Assembly (NCBI GenBank): GCA_021802825.1
Contig: JAJZRG010000002.1
Span: forward strand, 156,740-220,739
Origin: Chloroflexota bacterium
Lineage (GTDB): Bacteria > Chloroflexota > Limnocylindria > Limnocylindrales > CSP1-4
Direction: 5' to 3'
Length of the DNA: 64,000 nt
The notes below the pieces were generated by a model, which was not told the origin of the DNA, ran no database searches, and was given only the letters and a program-made list of their open reading frames with translations. Position numbers and translations under genes: made by a program. This document shows positions 56,614 to 64,000 of the stretch, in pieces. Each line of letters opens with the position of its first letter. Positions within the stretch are counted from its first letter, which is position 1.

Positions 56614-56826
56614 ATGACTGCAGTTGAGCGACTCCGTGCTTGGGCCGACTCGTGGCCCAACAACCGGACGATCTCGGTGACCAAGCGACCGACCGGCTGG
56701 GTCGTGACGGTCGCCGTGCCGTCGCCGGTGAAGTTCGGGCATTCCGCCGTCAACGATTCGCTTGAGACTGCCTCAAGCGAATGCATCGCAGCCCTCGTTG
56801 AAGTCGGCGAGGACGTTCCCGTCTAG
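56614..56826 (+). CDS. Small hypothetical protein
   Basis: 70 aa, ATG with an AGGGGG stretch upstream. Compact alpha/beta: AVERLRAWADSWP, then TISVTKRPTGWVVTVAVPS and a final helix (ASSECIAALVEVGEDV). A short frame of 31 codons (56522-56617, start MDPRRERREVAERRR) ends in a TGA that overlaps this ATG and may be a coupled partner. Function unknown. Confidence 0.45.
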   Translation: MTAVERLRAWADSWPNNRTISVTKRPTGWVVTVAVPSPVKFGHSAVNDSLETASSECIAALVEVGEDVPV

Positions 56827-57428
56827 GGTCGACGCGTCGCGCCCTGCCCCGCTCGCTCGAGGACCTCCGCGGCCGCCGCGCCGCGCCGTGCATCCGCGAG
56901 CCGACAGTGGGGCAGGCCGACAGCTTCGGGCCCGACGCCTGGCGTAGGTCCAAGACCGGCGATCGAGCGCTGGGCCTGCACATCACGGGGGGTGGGGATT
57001 CCGCGGCCGATTCCGGAAGCCGAGAGTTGGCGTTTCGGATTCCCGCACAAATCGCATGATCGGGCCAGCATCGGAGATGGCGGGGCAAATCCTCTCGCCC
57101 CGACCAATGCACCTGAGCGTCACTCCCGGTCGAGCGGTGAGGTGGCTCCCTCTGCGCCTCGGCGTGTCGGAGTGGCATGGGGCCAACACCGACCAACTGG
57201 AAGCTGGCGTGCAACTCCACCTGGTCGTCACCGCCATCGAGTGCGGCACACGCTGCCGGCGCCCGTGAGGGACCGAGACCGAAGGCGGCGAAACGTACAC
57301 GCGCACGCACACATCGCGATTGAGCCACGGCGACTTGGGAAGCATCCTGACCTCGGTGCACAACCGGCCCGGCAGGCGCCACGTGGCGCTCCTCGGCCCG
57401 ACCGCCCGACGTAGTCAGGGACCTCACG
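56827..57428. other. 600-bp region without a supported gene
   Basis: Open frames on both strands, none with domain content or a good start. No strong repeat or promoter seen. It separates the small gene from the AAA ATPase gene. Confidence 0.4.
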
Positions 57429-58646
57429 TTGACCGATTTCCATTCGAAAGCGCGAACCGAACTGCTCGCCAACCCGTTCCGTCCAGGCAACGGGGTCGCT
57501 CCGCCGTACCTCGCCGGTCGCGACGCCATGCTCGAGGAGTTCGAGCGCTATCTGGGCGAGAGCCATCCACTGCACGCGAACTGGACGCTGACCGGCATCC
57601 GCGGGACCGGCAAGACGGTGCTGCTCGGCGAGTTCGCGACGCGCGGGGAGCGGGCCGGCTGGCTCTGCCTCGGGCGGGAACTCGGCGATCGCCACCGCGA
57701 CGACGCACGACTGGCCGACGCGATCGCCGACGACTGCGCCGCCCTGATCCGGCGCTGCAGCTCGCTCGCGGGGCTCGGCGAGGTGATCGAGCGAGCGTGG
57801 CAGTACGTGCGTCCCCGGCGGCTCTCGGTCGGCGAGCTGGGCTACGAGCCCGCCTACGAGACCGAGTCGCGCGACGCGGCCGAGGCGATCGGGGCGGCGC
57901 TCGTGGCTCTGGGCGATGCGCTCGCGCAGACGGATGTCCCGGGCGTGCTGTTGCTGTACGACGAAGCCCACCTGCTCGGCGACGACCGACGCTTGGAGCG
58001 GTACCCGCTGTCGTCGCTCCTCGCCGGGTTCGGGCAGGCGCAGCGGACGTCGAGCCGGGTGCGCCTCGTCCTGTGCGGGCTGCCGACCCTGAGCCTCAAT
58101 CTCAAGCGGGCGCGGACGTATGCGGAGCGGATGTTCCGCCACGTGGTCATCGGTCAGCTCGAACCTCGGGATGCCTGGGACGCGCTCGGGATCCCGCTCT
58201 CGGGCAGCGGTCGTGCCTTTGAGCTCCCCCTCGTCGGCGAGATCGTGGACCGGACGGGCGGGTATCCTTACTTCCTGCAGTTCTTCGGCGGGTTCCTGTG
58301 CAGCCGGGTCGGCCGGGCGGATGTCGCCCTCACGGACTACCTCGCCCTCGAGTCGAGCCTGCTCCACGAGCTCGACCTCGCCTTCTTCGAGGACCGCTAC
58401 CTCGTCGCCGGAACGGCCGGCCAGCGGGTGCTCGACGCTATGGCCCGCGCCGGTGGGCGCCTCTCGGCACTGAGCCTGCGCCGTACCCTCGCCGACCTCC
58501 CGAACGTCGACGTCGTCGTCCGGCGGCTCGTCGACCGCGGTCTCGTCTACCGGCCGACGCGGGGCACGTATGACTTCGCGCTGCCCCTGTTCGGCTCGTA
58601 CCTGCGCCGGCGAGCCGAACTAACAGAACTAACGGGGCGGCGTTAG
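57429..58646 (+). CDS. AAA ATPase of the Orc1/STAND-like type
   Basis: 405 aa, TTG start. NPFRPGNGVAPPYLAGRDAM (a typical lead-in) is followed by LTGIRGTGKTVLL (Walker A, about residue 60), VLLLYDEAHLLGDD (Walker B, about 180) and a sensor segment (RVRLVLCGLPTL). The C-terminus has winged-helix character (RVLDAMARAGGRLSALSLRR, later RRLVDRGLVYRP). Such proteins occur on archaeal and bacterial mobile elements as replication or regulatory ATPases. It lies near the integrase and is followed at once by a small gene. Confidence 0.75.
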   Translation: MTDFHSKARTELLANPFRPGNGVAPPYLAGRDAMLEEFERYLGESHPLHANWTLTGIRGTGKTVLLGEFATRGERAGWLCLGRELGDRHRDDARLADAIADDCAALIRRCSSLAGLGEVIERAWQYVRPRRLSVGELGYEPAYETESRDAAEAIGAALVALGDALAQTDVPGVLLLYDEAHLLGDDRRLERYPLSSLLAGFGQAQRTSSRVRLVLCGLPTLSLNLKRARTYAERMFRHVVIGQLEPRDAWDALGIPLSGSGRAFELPLVGEIVDRTGGYPYFLQFFGGFLCSRVGRADVALTDYLALESSLLHELDLAFFEDRYLVAGTAGQRVLDAMARAGGRLSALSLRRTLADLPNVDVVVRRLVDRGLVYRPTRGTYDFALPLFGSYLRRRAELTELTGRR

Positions 58647-58922
58647 TTGGTGGATCGACGGCCCCGAGACCCAGCCGAGCTCCGCCTCGCTGGCCGGATC
58701 GGGGCGCTCAGGCTCCACGCCACGCACGATCCCCGGGACACGACGGCAACCGCGCGGCAGGCTTTCCGGGACTCCTTCGAGCGGGAGGTGGACCCGGCGG
58801 GCGTGCTCCCCGATGACGAACGTCGCCGCCGCGCCGACTTCGCCCGCCGGGCGCATTTCGCCCGCCTCGCGCGGCTGAGCGCCCTGGCCCGGCGCTCACG
58901 CCGGCCGGAGGATCGCGAGTAG
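58647..58922 (+). CDS. Small basic hypothetical protein
   Basis: 91 aa from TTG 58647 (GTG 58650 is an alternative), directly after the TAG of the ATPase gene. The C-terminal half is very Arg-rich and helical (DERRRRADFARRAHFARL), suggesting contact with nucleic acid. The N-terminal half has one possible helix (TTATARQAFRDSFEREV). Convergent with the integrase. Confidence 0.5.
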   Translation: MVDRRPRDPAELRLAGRIGALRLHATHDPRDTTATARQAFRDSFEREVDPAGVLPDDERRRRADFARRAHFARLARLSALARRSRRPEDRE

Positions 58923-58947
58923 GCTGCGCGATCGCACGGCCGCTGGC

Positions 58948-59883
58948 TCAGAAGCGATCAGAGGGCGCGATCCGCCGGTACGCGGCGATCGCCCGGTCCG
59001 TCCCCGACGATGCGGCGTAGCGGGCGACCATCTGGCGGCTGCGCCAGCCTGCGAGGCGCATGAGGTCCGTCTCCTGCATGCCGGCCGAGAGCATGGTGTG
59101 GGCGAAGAGGTGGCGGAAGGCGTGGGCCCCGATCCGCGGCAGCCCGGCCGCCGTGCAGCGCCGCTCGAGGATGTCGGCGATGCCGTCGCTCCGGACAGGG
59201 CCGCGGTGCCCGAGCCAGAGCTCCGGCCGCTCGGCATCGCGGTGCTGCCGACGCTCGCGCAGGTAGCGGTCGAGTGCCTGTGCGGTCCGCGCCCCGAAGG
59301 TGATCGTCCGCGGCCGCCGGCCCTTCCCAAGCACCGTGGCGGTCTTGTCGCGCAGGTCGATCCCCTCGACCGTGAGACCCGCGACCTCGCTCCGCCGGGC
59401 GCCCGAATCGAGCAGCAGCCGGATCAGGGCCGCGTCGCGGCGGTCGATGAACAGGCGGCCTTCGCAGGCCCGCAGCAGCGCCCTGACGGCCTCGTCGCCC
59501 AGCACCGGAACGGGCTCCTCGGGGACCCGCGGCGGGCGCATCCGGGCCATCGGCGAGGCGTCGGTCAGCCCCTCCTGGGCGAGCCAGTCGAAGAAGCGCT
59601 TGAGGGCGAGGTAGCGGTTGCGGGCGGTGTTGGGCCGCCAGCGCGCGATCTGGTCGGCGATGAACGCCTCGACGTGCCCGCGCGCGATCTGGGCGGGCAC
59701 GGTCGGCATGCCCCGCTCCGCGAGGAACTGGCCGAAGAGCGACACCGCCTCCTCGTAGGTGCGGCGGGTCTTCTCGGCGAGGTTCTCGGCCTCGAGGCTG
59801 AGCAGGAACGAATCGAGCTCGACCCGGAACGCGCCGGGCAGCGCGAGGCGGCGGGCGTCGGGTCGGGGGGTTCGGGTACGCAT
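58948..59883 (-). CDS. Tyrosine integrase next to tRNA-Thr
   Basis: 311 aa. A core-binding domain (about 25-110, LAEKTRRTYEEAVSLFGQFL, part quoted) precedes the catalytic domain: SGARRSEVAGL (Arg), LGKGRRPRT (Lys), HAFRH (His-x-x-Arg-His), GWRSRQMVARYA (Trp and Tyr nucleophile). All catalytic positions are present. It faces away from the tRNA gene, and its start lies 141 bp from the tRNA 3' end, the classic layout of an element inserted at a tRNA. It is the likely integrase of the whole element to its left. Confidence 0.85.
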   Translation of the reverse strand: MRTRTPRPDARRLALPGAFRVELDSFLLSLEAENLAEKTRRTYEEAVSLFGQFLAERGMPTVPAQIARGHVEAFIADQIARWRPNTARNRYLALKRFFDWLAQEGLTDASPMARMRPPRVPEEPVPVLGDEAVRALLRACEGRLFIDRRDAALIRLLLDSGARRSEVAGLTVEGIDLRDKTATVLGKGRRPRTITFGARTAQALDRYLRERRQHRDAERPELWLGHRGPVRSDGIADILERRCTAAGLPRIGAHAFRHLFAHTMLSAGMQETDLMRLAGWRSRQMVARYAASSGTDRAIAAYRRIAPSDRF

Positions 59884-60023
59884 GGGCCACCTCCGGGCGG
59901 TCGTGAAGGTGCGTACCTCGGGTGCAAGTTAGCAGGGCTACGAGCGTTGTGGCAAGCCCCGCGGCCTCCGACTTGTGTCCGGTTGACCAGATAGCAGGTC
60001 TTCCCGAGCACGGGACGGGGGAG
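59884..60023. other. Integrase upstream region with probable attachment site
   Basis: 140 bp between the integrase start and the tRNA 3' end. The crossover core probably lies at the tRNA edge (T-arm to CCA, 60024-60050). The matching copy was not found in the window, as expected if the other end of the element lies to the left of base 1. Confidence 0.4.
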
Positions 60024-60098
60024 TGGAGCCGACACTCGGATTTGAACCGAGGACCTGCTGTTTACGAAACAGCTGCTCTACCGCTGAGCTATGTCGGC
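60024..60098 (-). tRNA. tRNA-Thr (anticodon CGT)
   Basis: 75 nt including an encoded CCA. The 7-bp acceptor stem (GCCGACA/TGTCGGC), D-arm (GCTC/GAGC), anticodon arm (GCTGT-TTCGTAA-ACAGC, anticodon CGT) and T-arm (CTCGG-TTCGAAT-CCGAG) all pair perfectly. CGT reads ACG, threonine. The 3' end faces the integrase and is the likely attachment site. Confidence 0.95.
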
Positions 60099-60297
60099 GC
60101 GGAGAGCATCTTAGCAGCCCGGTTCGAGTACGGCGGCCAGCCGGTCGAGCATCTCCCCGTGAAAGTGTCGGCGGGCTTCACGGCCGAAACAGCTGAGGTC
60201 CGCACGCCCAGTGAAGAGCTTCCCGGGCGATCAGACCAACAGGTCGTAGCGACCGGCGGGGTTTCCGACCGCCGCCCGAAGTCCACGTGACGGCTGA

Positions 60298-60311
60298 TCG
60301 AACCGGTTCGA
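60298..60311. promoter_or_regulatory. LacI-type operator O1 (TCGAACCGGTTCGA)
   Basis: A perfect 14-bp palindrome with the central CG of LacI/GalR operators. Its centre lies 31 bp (three helical turns) from that of the second site at 60330-60341, suiting cooperative binding on one face of the DNA. Confidence 0.75.
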
Positions 60312-60318
60312 TTCCCCA

Positions 60319-60346
60319 TTGACAAATGGCGAACCGGTTCGATACT
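60319..60346 (+). promoter_or_regulatory. Promoter of the LacI-type gene (TTGACA / GATACT)
   Basis: A consensus -35 (TTGACA, 60319-60324) and a good -10 (GATACT, 60341-60346) with 16 bp between them. The predicted start of transcription is at about 60353-60354, the base of the ATG itself, and there is no ribosome-binding site, so the mRNA is probably leaderless. Confidence 0.7.
60330..60341. promoter_or_regulatory. LacI-type operator O2 (CGAACCGGTTCG)
   Basis: A 12-bp palindrome between the -35 and -10, touching the -10. The repressor bound here would block its own promoter, so the gene should be autoregulated. Confidence 0.7.
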
Positions 60347-60353
60347 CCCTCGT

Positions 60354-61385
60354 ATGGCTGAGCTAAGCCGAAGACGGCCCACGATCCGCGATGTCGCCCG
60401 GCTCTCGGGCGTGTCGATCAGCACGGTCAGCGTTGCATTGAACACGCCGGGGTCAGCCTCCCCCGCGACGCGTGAACGGGTTGTCAGAGCCGCAGCGGAG
60501 CTCGGCTATCAGCCGAACGCGACCGCCAGGAGCCTGAACCTCAGGCGCGCCGGATCGATCGGACTGATGGTCCCCGACCTCTCGAACGCCTACTTCGTGA
60601 ACATCATCGCGGGAGTCGAGCGTGAGGCCCGCGATCGCGGCTACCTCCTCGTCGTCGGCGCCACCGATTGGCAGACGGCGGCCGAGGAGCAGTACTCCAG
60701 CCTCTTGAGGACCCAGCGCCTCGACGGCGTCATCGTCTCGTCTGGGTCCGGCCTGCCTCCGGCGTCATTGCTCGAGCTCGTTTCGGTGGAGCCCGTCGTC
60801 TTTGTCGATGAGCGAGTCGCCGGCTTCGACGGCCACTTCGTCGGCGTCGACAACCGGCGTGCCGCGCGCGTGGCGGCTGCGTACCTCTTCGGGCTCGGCC
60901 ATCGTCGGATTGGGATCATCGGCGGCCCACTGGGCTTGTGGACCGCTGACCAGCGGCTCGCCGGCTACCGGGAGGCCGCCGTTGCCGCCGGCCTGGACCC
61001 CGACTCCATCCCCCTCGTCCACGGCGATTACCAGATCGCGAGCGGCAGCCGGGCTGCGGCCCAGCTGCTGGCCGACGACGATGCGCGACCGACCGCCCTC
61101 CTCGTTGCGAACGACATGATGGCGGTCGGGGCGATCGCGCATTGCCGAGACGCCGGACTCGACGTGCCGGGCGATCTCGGGATCGTCGGCTTCGATGACA
61201 TCCCGACGGCCTCGCTGATGACCCCGCCGCTGACGACCGTTCGACAGCCGGGCCGCGAGCTCGGCATCGCCGCGGCGCGCATGCTGCTCGACCTGGTCGA
61301 TGGCCGTGAACCTGAGAGGTCGGTCACGCTTCCCGCCGACCTCGTCGTCCGCGGGTCCGCCCTCCCACCGAAAGGAGGGGTGTAG
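60354..61385 (+). CDS. LacI/GalR-family sugar-responsive repressor
   Basis: 343 aa. The N-terminal HTH reads TIRDVARLSGVSISTVSVAL (about 9-28), followed by the hinge (NATARSLNLRRAGSIGLMVP, part quoted) and a periplasmic-binding-protein-like ligand domain with ANDMMAVGAIAHCRDAG and VPGDLGIVGFDDIP near the C-terminus. Length is standard. The probable leaderless transcript carries two operators at its promoter. The sugar importer genes follow 86 bp downstream and are the likely targets. Confidence 0.9.
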   Translation: MAELSRRRPTIRDVARLSGVSISTVSVALNTPGSASPATRERVVRAAAELGYQPNATARSLNLRRAGSIGLMVPDLSNAYFVNIIAGVEREARDRGYLLVVGATDWQTAAEEQYSSLLRTQRLDGVIVSSGSGLPPASLLELVSVEPVVFVDERVAGFDGHFVGVDNRRAARVAAAYLFGLGHRRIGIIGGPLGLWTADQRLAGYREAAVAAGLDPDSIPLVHGDYQIASGSRAAAQLLADDDARPTALLVANDMMAVGAIAHCRDAGLDVPGDLGIVGFDDIPTASLMTPPLTTVRQPGRELGIAAARMLLDLVDGREPERSVTLPADLVVRGSALPPKGGV

Positions 61386-61471
61386 CTCGGAGTCCCTGCA
61401 CGGGGCCTACCCATCCGGACCGCGGCAAGGAACGCGGAGGTTTCATCACGGGAGCCATGGAGGAGAGACGA

Positions 61472-62452
61472 ATGACGTTCCCCGCTCGAAGGCGAGGCAT
61501 CGGCATCTTGGTGGCGGCGTCGGTAATCGTGGCTGCATGCTCGGGCGGCACGAGCTCCAGCGCCGCGCCGAGCGCGGCAGCGCCTGCCGCCGCAAGCGCC
61601 GCAGGCGGCGCCGCGTGCACGATCGGCATGACCCAGATCAACCAGACGGCCGTCTTCTTCACGCAGATGAACGAAGGCGCCACGGCCGCCGCGGCCGCCA
61701 CCGGCTGCACCCTGAACATCGCGAACGCGAACAACGACTCGGCGAAGCAGAACAGCGACATCGAGAACTTCGTGTCGCAGGGCGTAACAGGCCTGATCGT
61801 TGTCGCCATCGACGTCAACGGCGTGCTTCCTGCGATCAAGGCCGCACGCGACAAGGGCATCAAGGTCGTCGCAATCGACGCCAAGACCGCCGATGGGTCG
61901 GTCGACACGTTCGTCGGCGTGGACAATGCCAAGGCCGGCCAGCAGATCGGCCAATGGGTCATCGACAACGGAATGGCGAAGGGCAAGAAGTACGGCGTCG
62001 TCGATGCCCGCAACTCATTCATCCAGAACCAGCGCGAGGACGCGTTCCGCAAAGCCGTGGATGCGGCCGGTGCGACCTACACACAGAGCGTCAGCGGCGA
62101 CAACGTCCAGGAGAAGGCGGCCACGGCGGCCCAGAACCTCGTGACCGCCCAACCGAACCTCGACCTCGTCTACACGACGGGCGAGCCGGCGACCGTCGGC
62201 GCCGCGGCGTCCCTCAAGGGCAACTCGGTGACCAAGATCGTCGGGTGGGACCTGACCAAGGAAGTCATCGCCTGCATCGACAGCGGTCTCTGTGCGGCGA
62301 TCGTCCAGCAGAACCCGAAGCAGGAAGGCGTCGAGGCCGTCGGCGAGCTGAAGGCGCTCATCGGCGGCAGCAGCGCGAAGGTGTTCATCGACGTCCCGAT
62401 CACGATCGTGACGAAGGCCAACGTCGACCCCTATCGCGCGGTCTTCCCGTAG
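61472..62452 (+). CDS. Sugar ABC importer substrate-binding lipoprotein (RbsB/FrcB-like)
   Basis: 326 aa from ATG 61472, chosen because GGAGGAG lies 6 nt upstream; an ATG at 61457 overlaps that site. A lipoprotein signal peptide ends at VAAC (lipobox), followed by an Ala/Ser linker and a type I periplasmic-binding fold: FFTQMNEGATAAAAATGC, GVTGLIVVAIDVNG, FVGVDNAKAGQQIGQW and KEVIACIDSGLCAAIVQQNP (parts quoted). This resembles ribose- and fructose-binding proteins. It is the first gene of a binding protein-ATPase-permease operon. Confidence 0.88.
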   Translation: MTFPARRRGIGILVAASVIVAACSGGTSSSAAPSAAAPAAASAAGGAACTIGMTQINQTAVFFTQMNEGATAAAAATGCTLNIANANNDSAKQNSDIENFVSQGVTGLIVVAIDVNGVLPAIKAARDKGIKVVAIDAKTADGSVDTFVGVDNAKAGQQIGQWVIDNGMAKGKKYGVVDARNSFIQNQREDAFRKAVDAAGATYTQSVSGDNVQEKAATAAQNLVTAQPNLDLVYTTGEPATVGAAASLKGNSVTKIVGWDLTKEVIACIDSGLCAAIVQQNPKQEGVEAVGELKALIGGSSAKVFIDVPITIVTKANVDPYRAVFP

Positions 62453-62483
62453 GCGAACCGGGGATGATTGGGAGGTTCACCGC

Positions 62484-63229
<746 letters not shown>

Positions 63230-63230
<1 letters not shown>

Positions 63231-64000
63231 TGGAGGGGTCGCCGACCACCACGACACCGAGCGCTCGCCGGGTGAGCCGAGGCCGCAGCGCGGAGATCGT
63301 CGCAGCGCACTTCGGGGTGCTCTCGATCTTCGTCGTCTTCTCGGTGCTCTTCCTGTTCTTCAGCGTGGAGGCGAAAGCGTTCCTCACGGCGGAGAACCTC
63401 CTCAACGTCGGCCGTCAGATCGCCCCGACGATCGTCGTCGGGACGCTCATGACGTTCGTCATCACAACCGGCGCCATCGACCTGTCCGTCGGTTCCGTGA
63501 TCGGGTTGAGCGCCGCGGTCCTGGGCCTCCTCGTGAAGGCGGGCGATCCTCTCCTCGCGTTGTTCGCGACGCTTGCGATCGGCGCGGCAATCGGCTTCGT
63601 CAACGGATGGCTGACCGCCTATGGGCGGCTCCAGTCGTTCATCGTCACGCTCGCGGGACTGACGGCCGTGCGCGGCCTTGCCCTGCTCCTGACGCAGGGG
63701 TACAGCACGCCCATCAGCGTTGACTGGCTCCTTGCCATCGGCCAGGGACAGTTCCTCGGGGTCTTCACGTCAACATGGATCGCGGTGGTCGTCGCCATCG
63801 TCGGGTGGTACGTGTTCTCCCAGACGCGCTTCGGCCGCTACGTCGTGGCGATCGGGTCGAATGCCGAGTCGCTCCGTCGTTCCGGTGTCGACATCCGCCG
63901 CGTCCAGCTCTGGACCTTTGTCGCGACGAGCATCATCGCGGCGTTCGCGGGAGTGATGATCGCCGCGCGGCTCGCCAGCGGCTCCTCCAACTCCGGGACC
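63230..64000 (+). CDS. Sugar ABC importer permease (RbsC/FrcC-like; 3' end outside window)
   Basis: At least 257 aa, frame still open at the window end. A basic N-terminus precedes several transmembrane helices (about 24-46, 60-80 and further), with the family signature AIDLSVGSVIGLSAAVLG and the cytoplasmic loop FGRYVVAIGSNAESLRRSGV that contacts the ATPase. It completes the sugar importer with the two genes upstream. A full protein of this family has about 320-350 residues. Confidence 0.9.

Noticed and set aside
56992-57414. 140-codon frame before the AAA ATPase
   Set aside because: Composition is random, no ribosome-binding site and no domain.

Overview
The window is very GC-rich, dense with GTG/TTG starts and 4-bp stop/start overlaps, and reads as a monoderm, high-GC bacterium. 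My best guess is Chloroflexota of the Limnocylindria type; Actinomycetota is the main alternative. This rests on gene style and context, not on a marker gene. Most of the window (1 to about 60.0 kb) looks like one large integrative element. Its right end abuts tRNA-Thr(CGT) at 60024-60098, with a tyrosine integrase (58948-59883) next to the tRNA 3' end. Its left end lies outside the window. From 60.3 kb on, ordinary chromosome resumes: a LacI-type regulator and a ribose/fructose-type sugar ABC importer.

Layout. (1) 1-8663: one tight operon that mixes conjugation-type and Tad-type genes: VirB6/TrbL-like membrane protein, a PrgI-TadZ fusion, TadA/CpaF ATPase, TadB, TadC, a Flp pilin, two TadE/TadG-like pseudopilins, two exported proteins and CpaB. 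(2) 8.6-41.2 kb: a cargo island of less extreme base composition. It begins with a frameshifted serine recombinase lying tail to tail on cpaB, and also holds a second tyrosine recombinase, HEPN and PD-(D/E)XK genes, a frameshifted type III-like methylase/helicase pair, three EAL-domain c-di-GMP phosphodiesterase genes, a Crp/metallo-beta-lactamase/SRPBCC operon, a TIR-like gene and several unknowns. (3) 41220-47731: the T4SS core resumes with VirB4, a transglycosylase-M23 peptidoglycan hydrolase, a VirD4/TraD-like coupling ATPase and a replication-relaxase. (4) 48.3-50.5 kb: a two-gene operon (PD-(D/E)XK-like protein plus unknown) behind a LexA-type box and a TATAAT. (5) 51964-54876: a compact ubiquitin-like conjugation operon of the PRTRC kind: Ub-like, E2-like, a small unknown, JAB/JAMM peptidase, E1/ThiF-like. 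(6) 55.2-58.9 kb: TIR protein, ATPase remnant, AAA ATPase and small genes, then the integrase.

How it may work. VirB4, PrgI, VirB6-like, hydrolase, coupling ATPase and relaxase are the parts of a Gram-positive conjugation machine. The Tad genes could supply its surface pilus. The Ub-like system, the SOS-type promoter, the TIR/HEPN/restriction genes and the EAL proteins are cargo or control functions. Ten or more reading-frame breaks all fall in cargo genes; the Tad/T4SS, Ub and ABC modules are intact throughout. This favours real decay of the cargo over random sequence error. All functions are read from motifs and gene order; no search was run.
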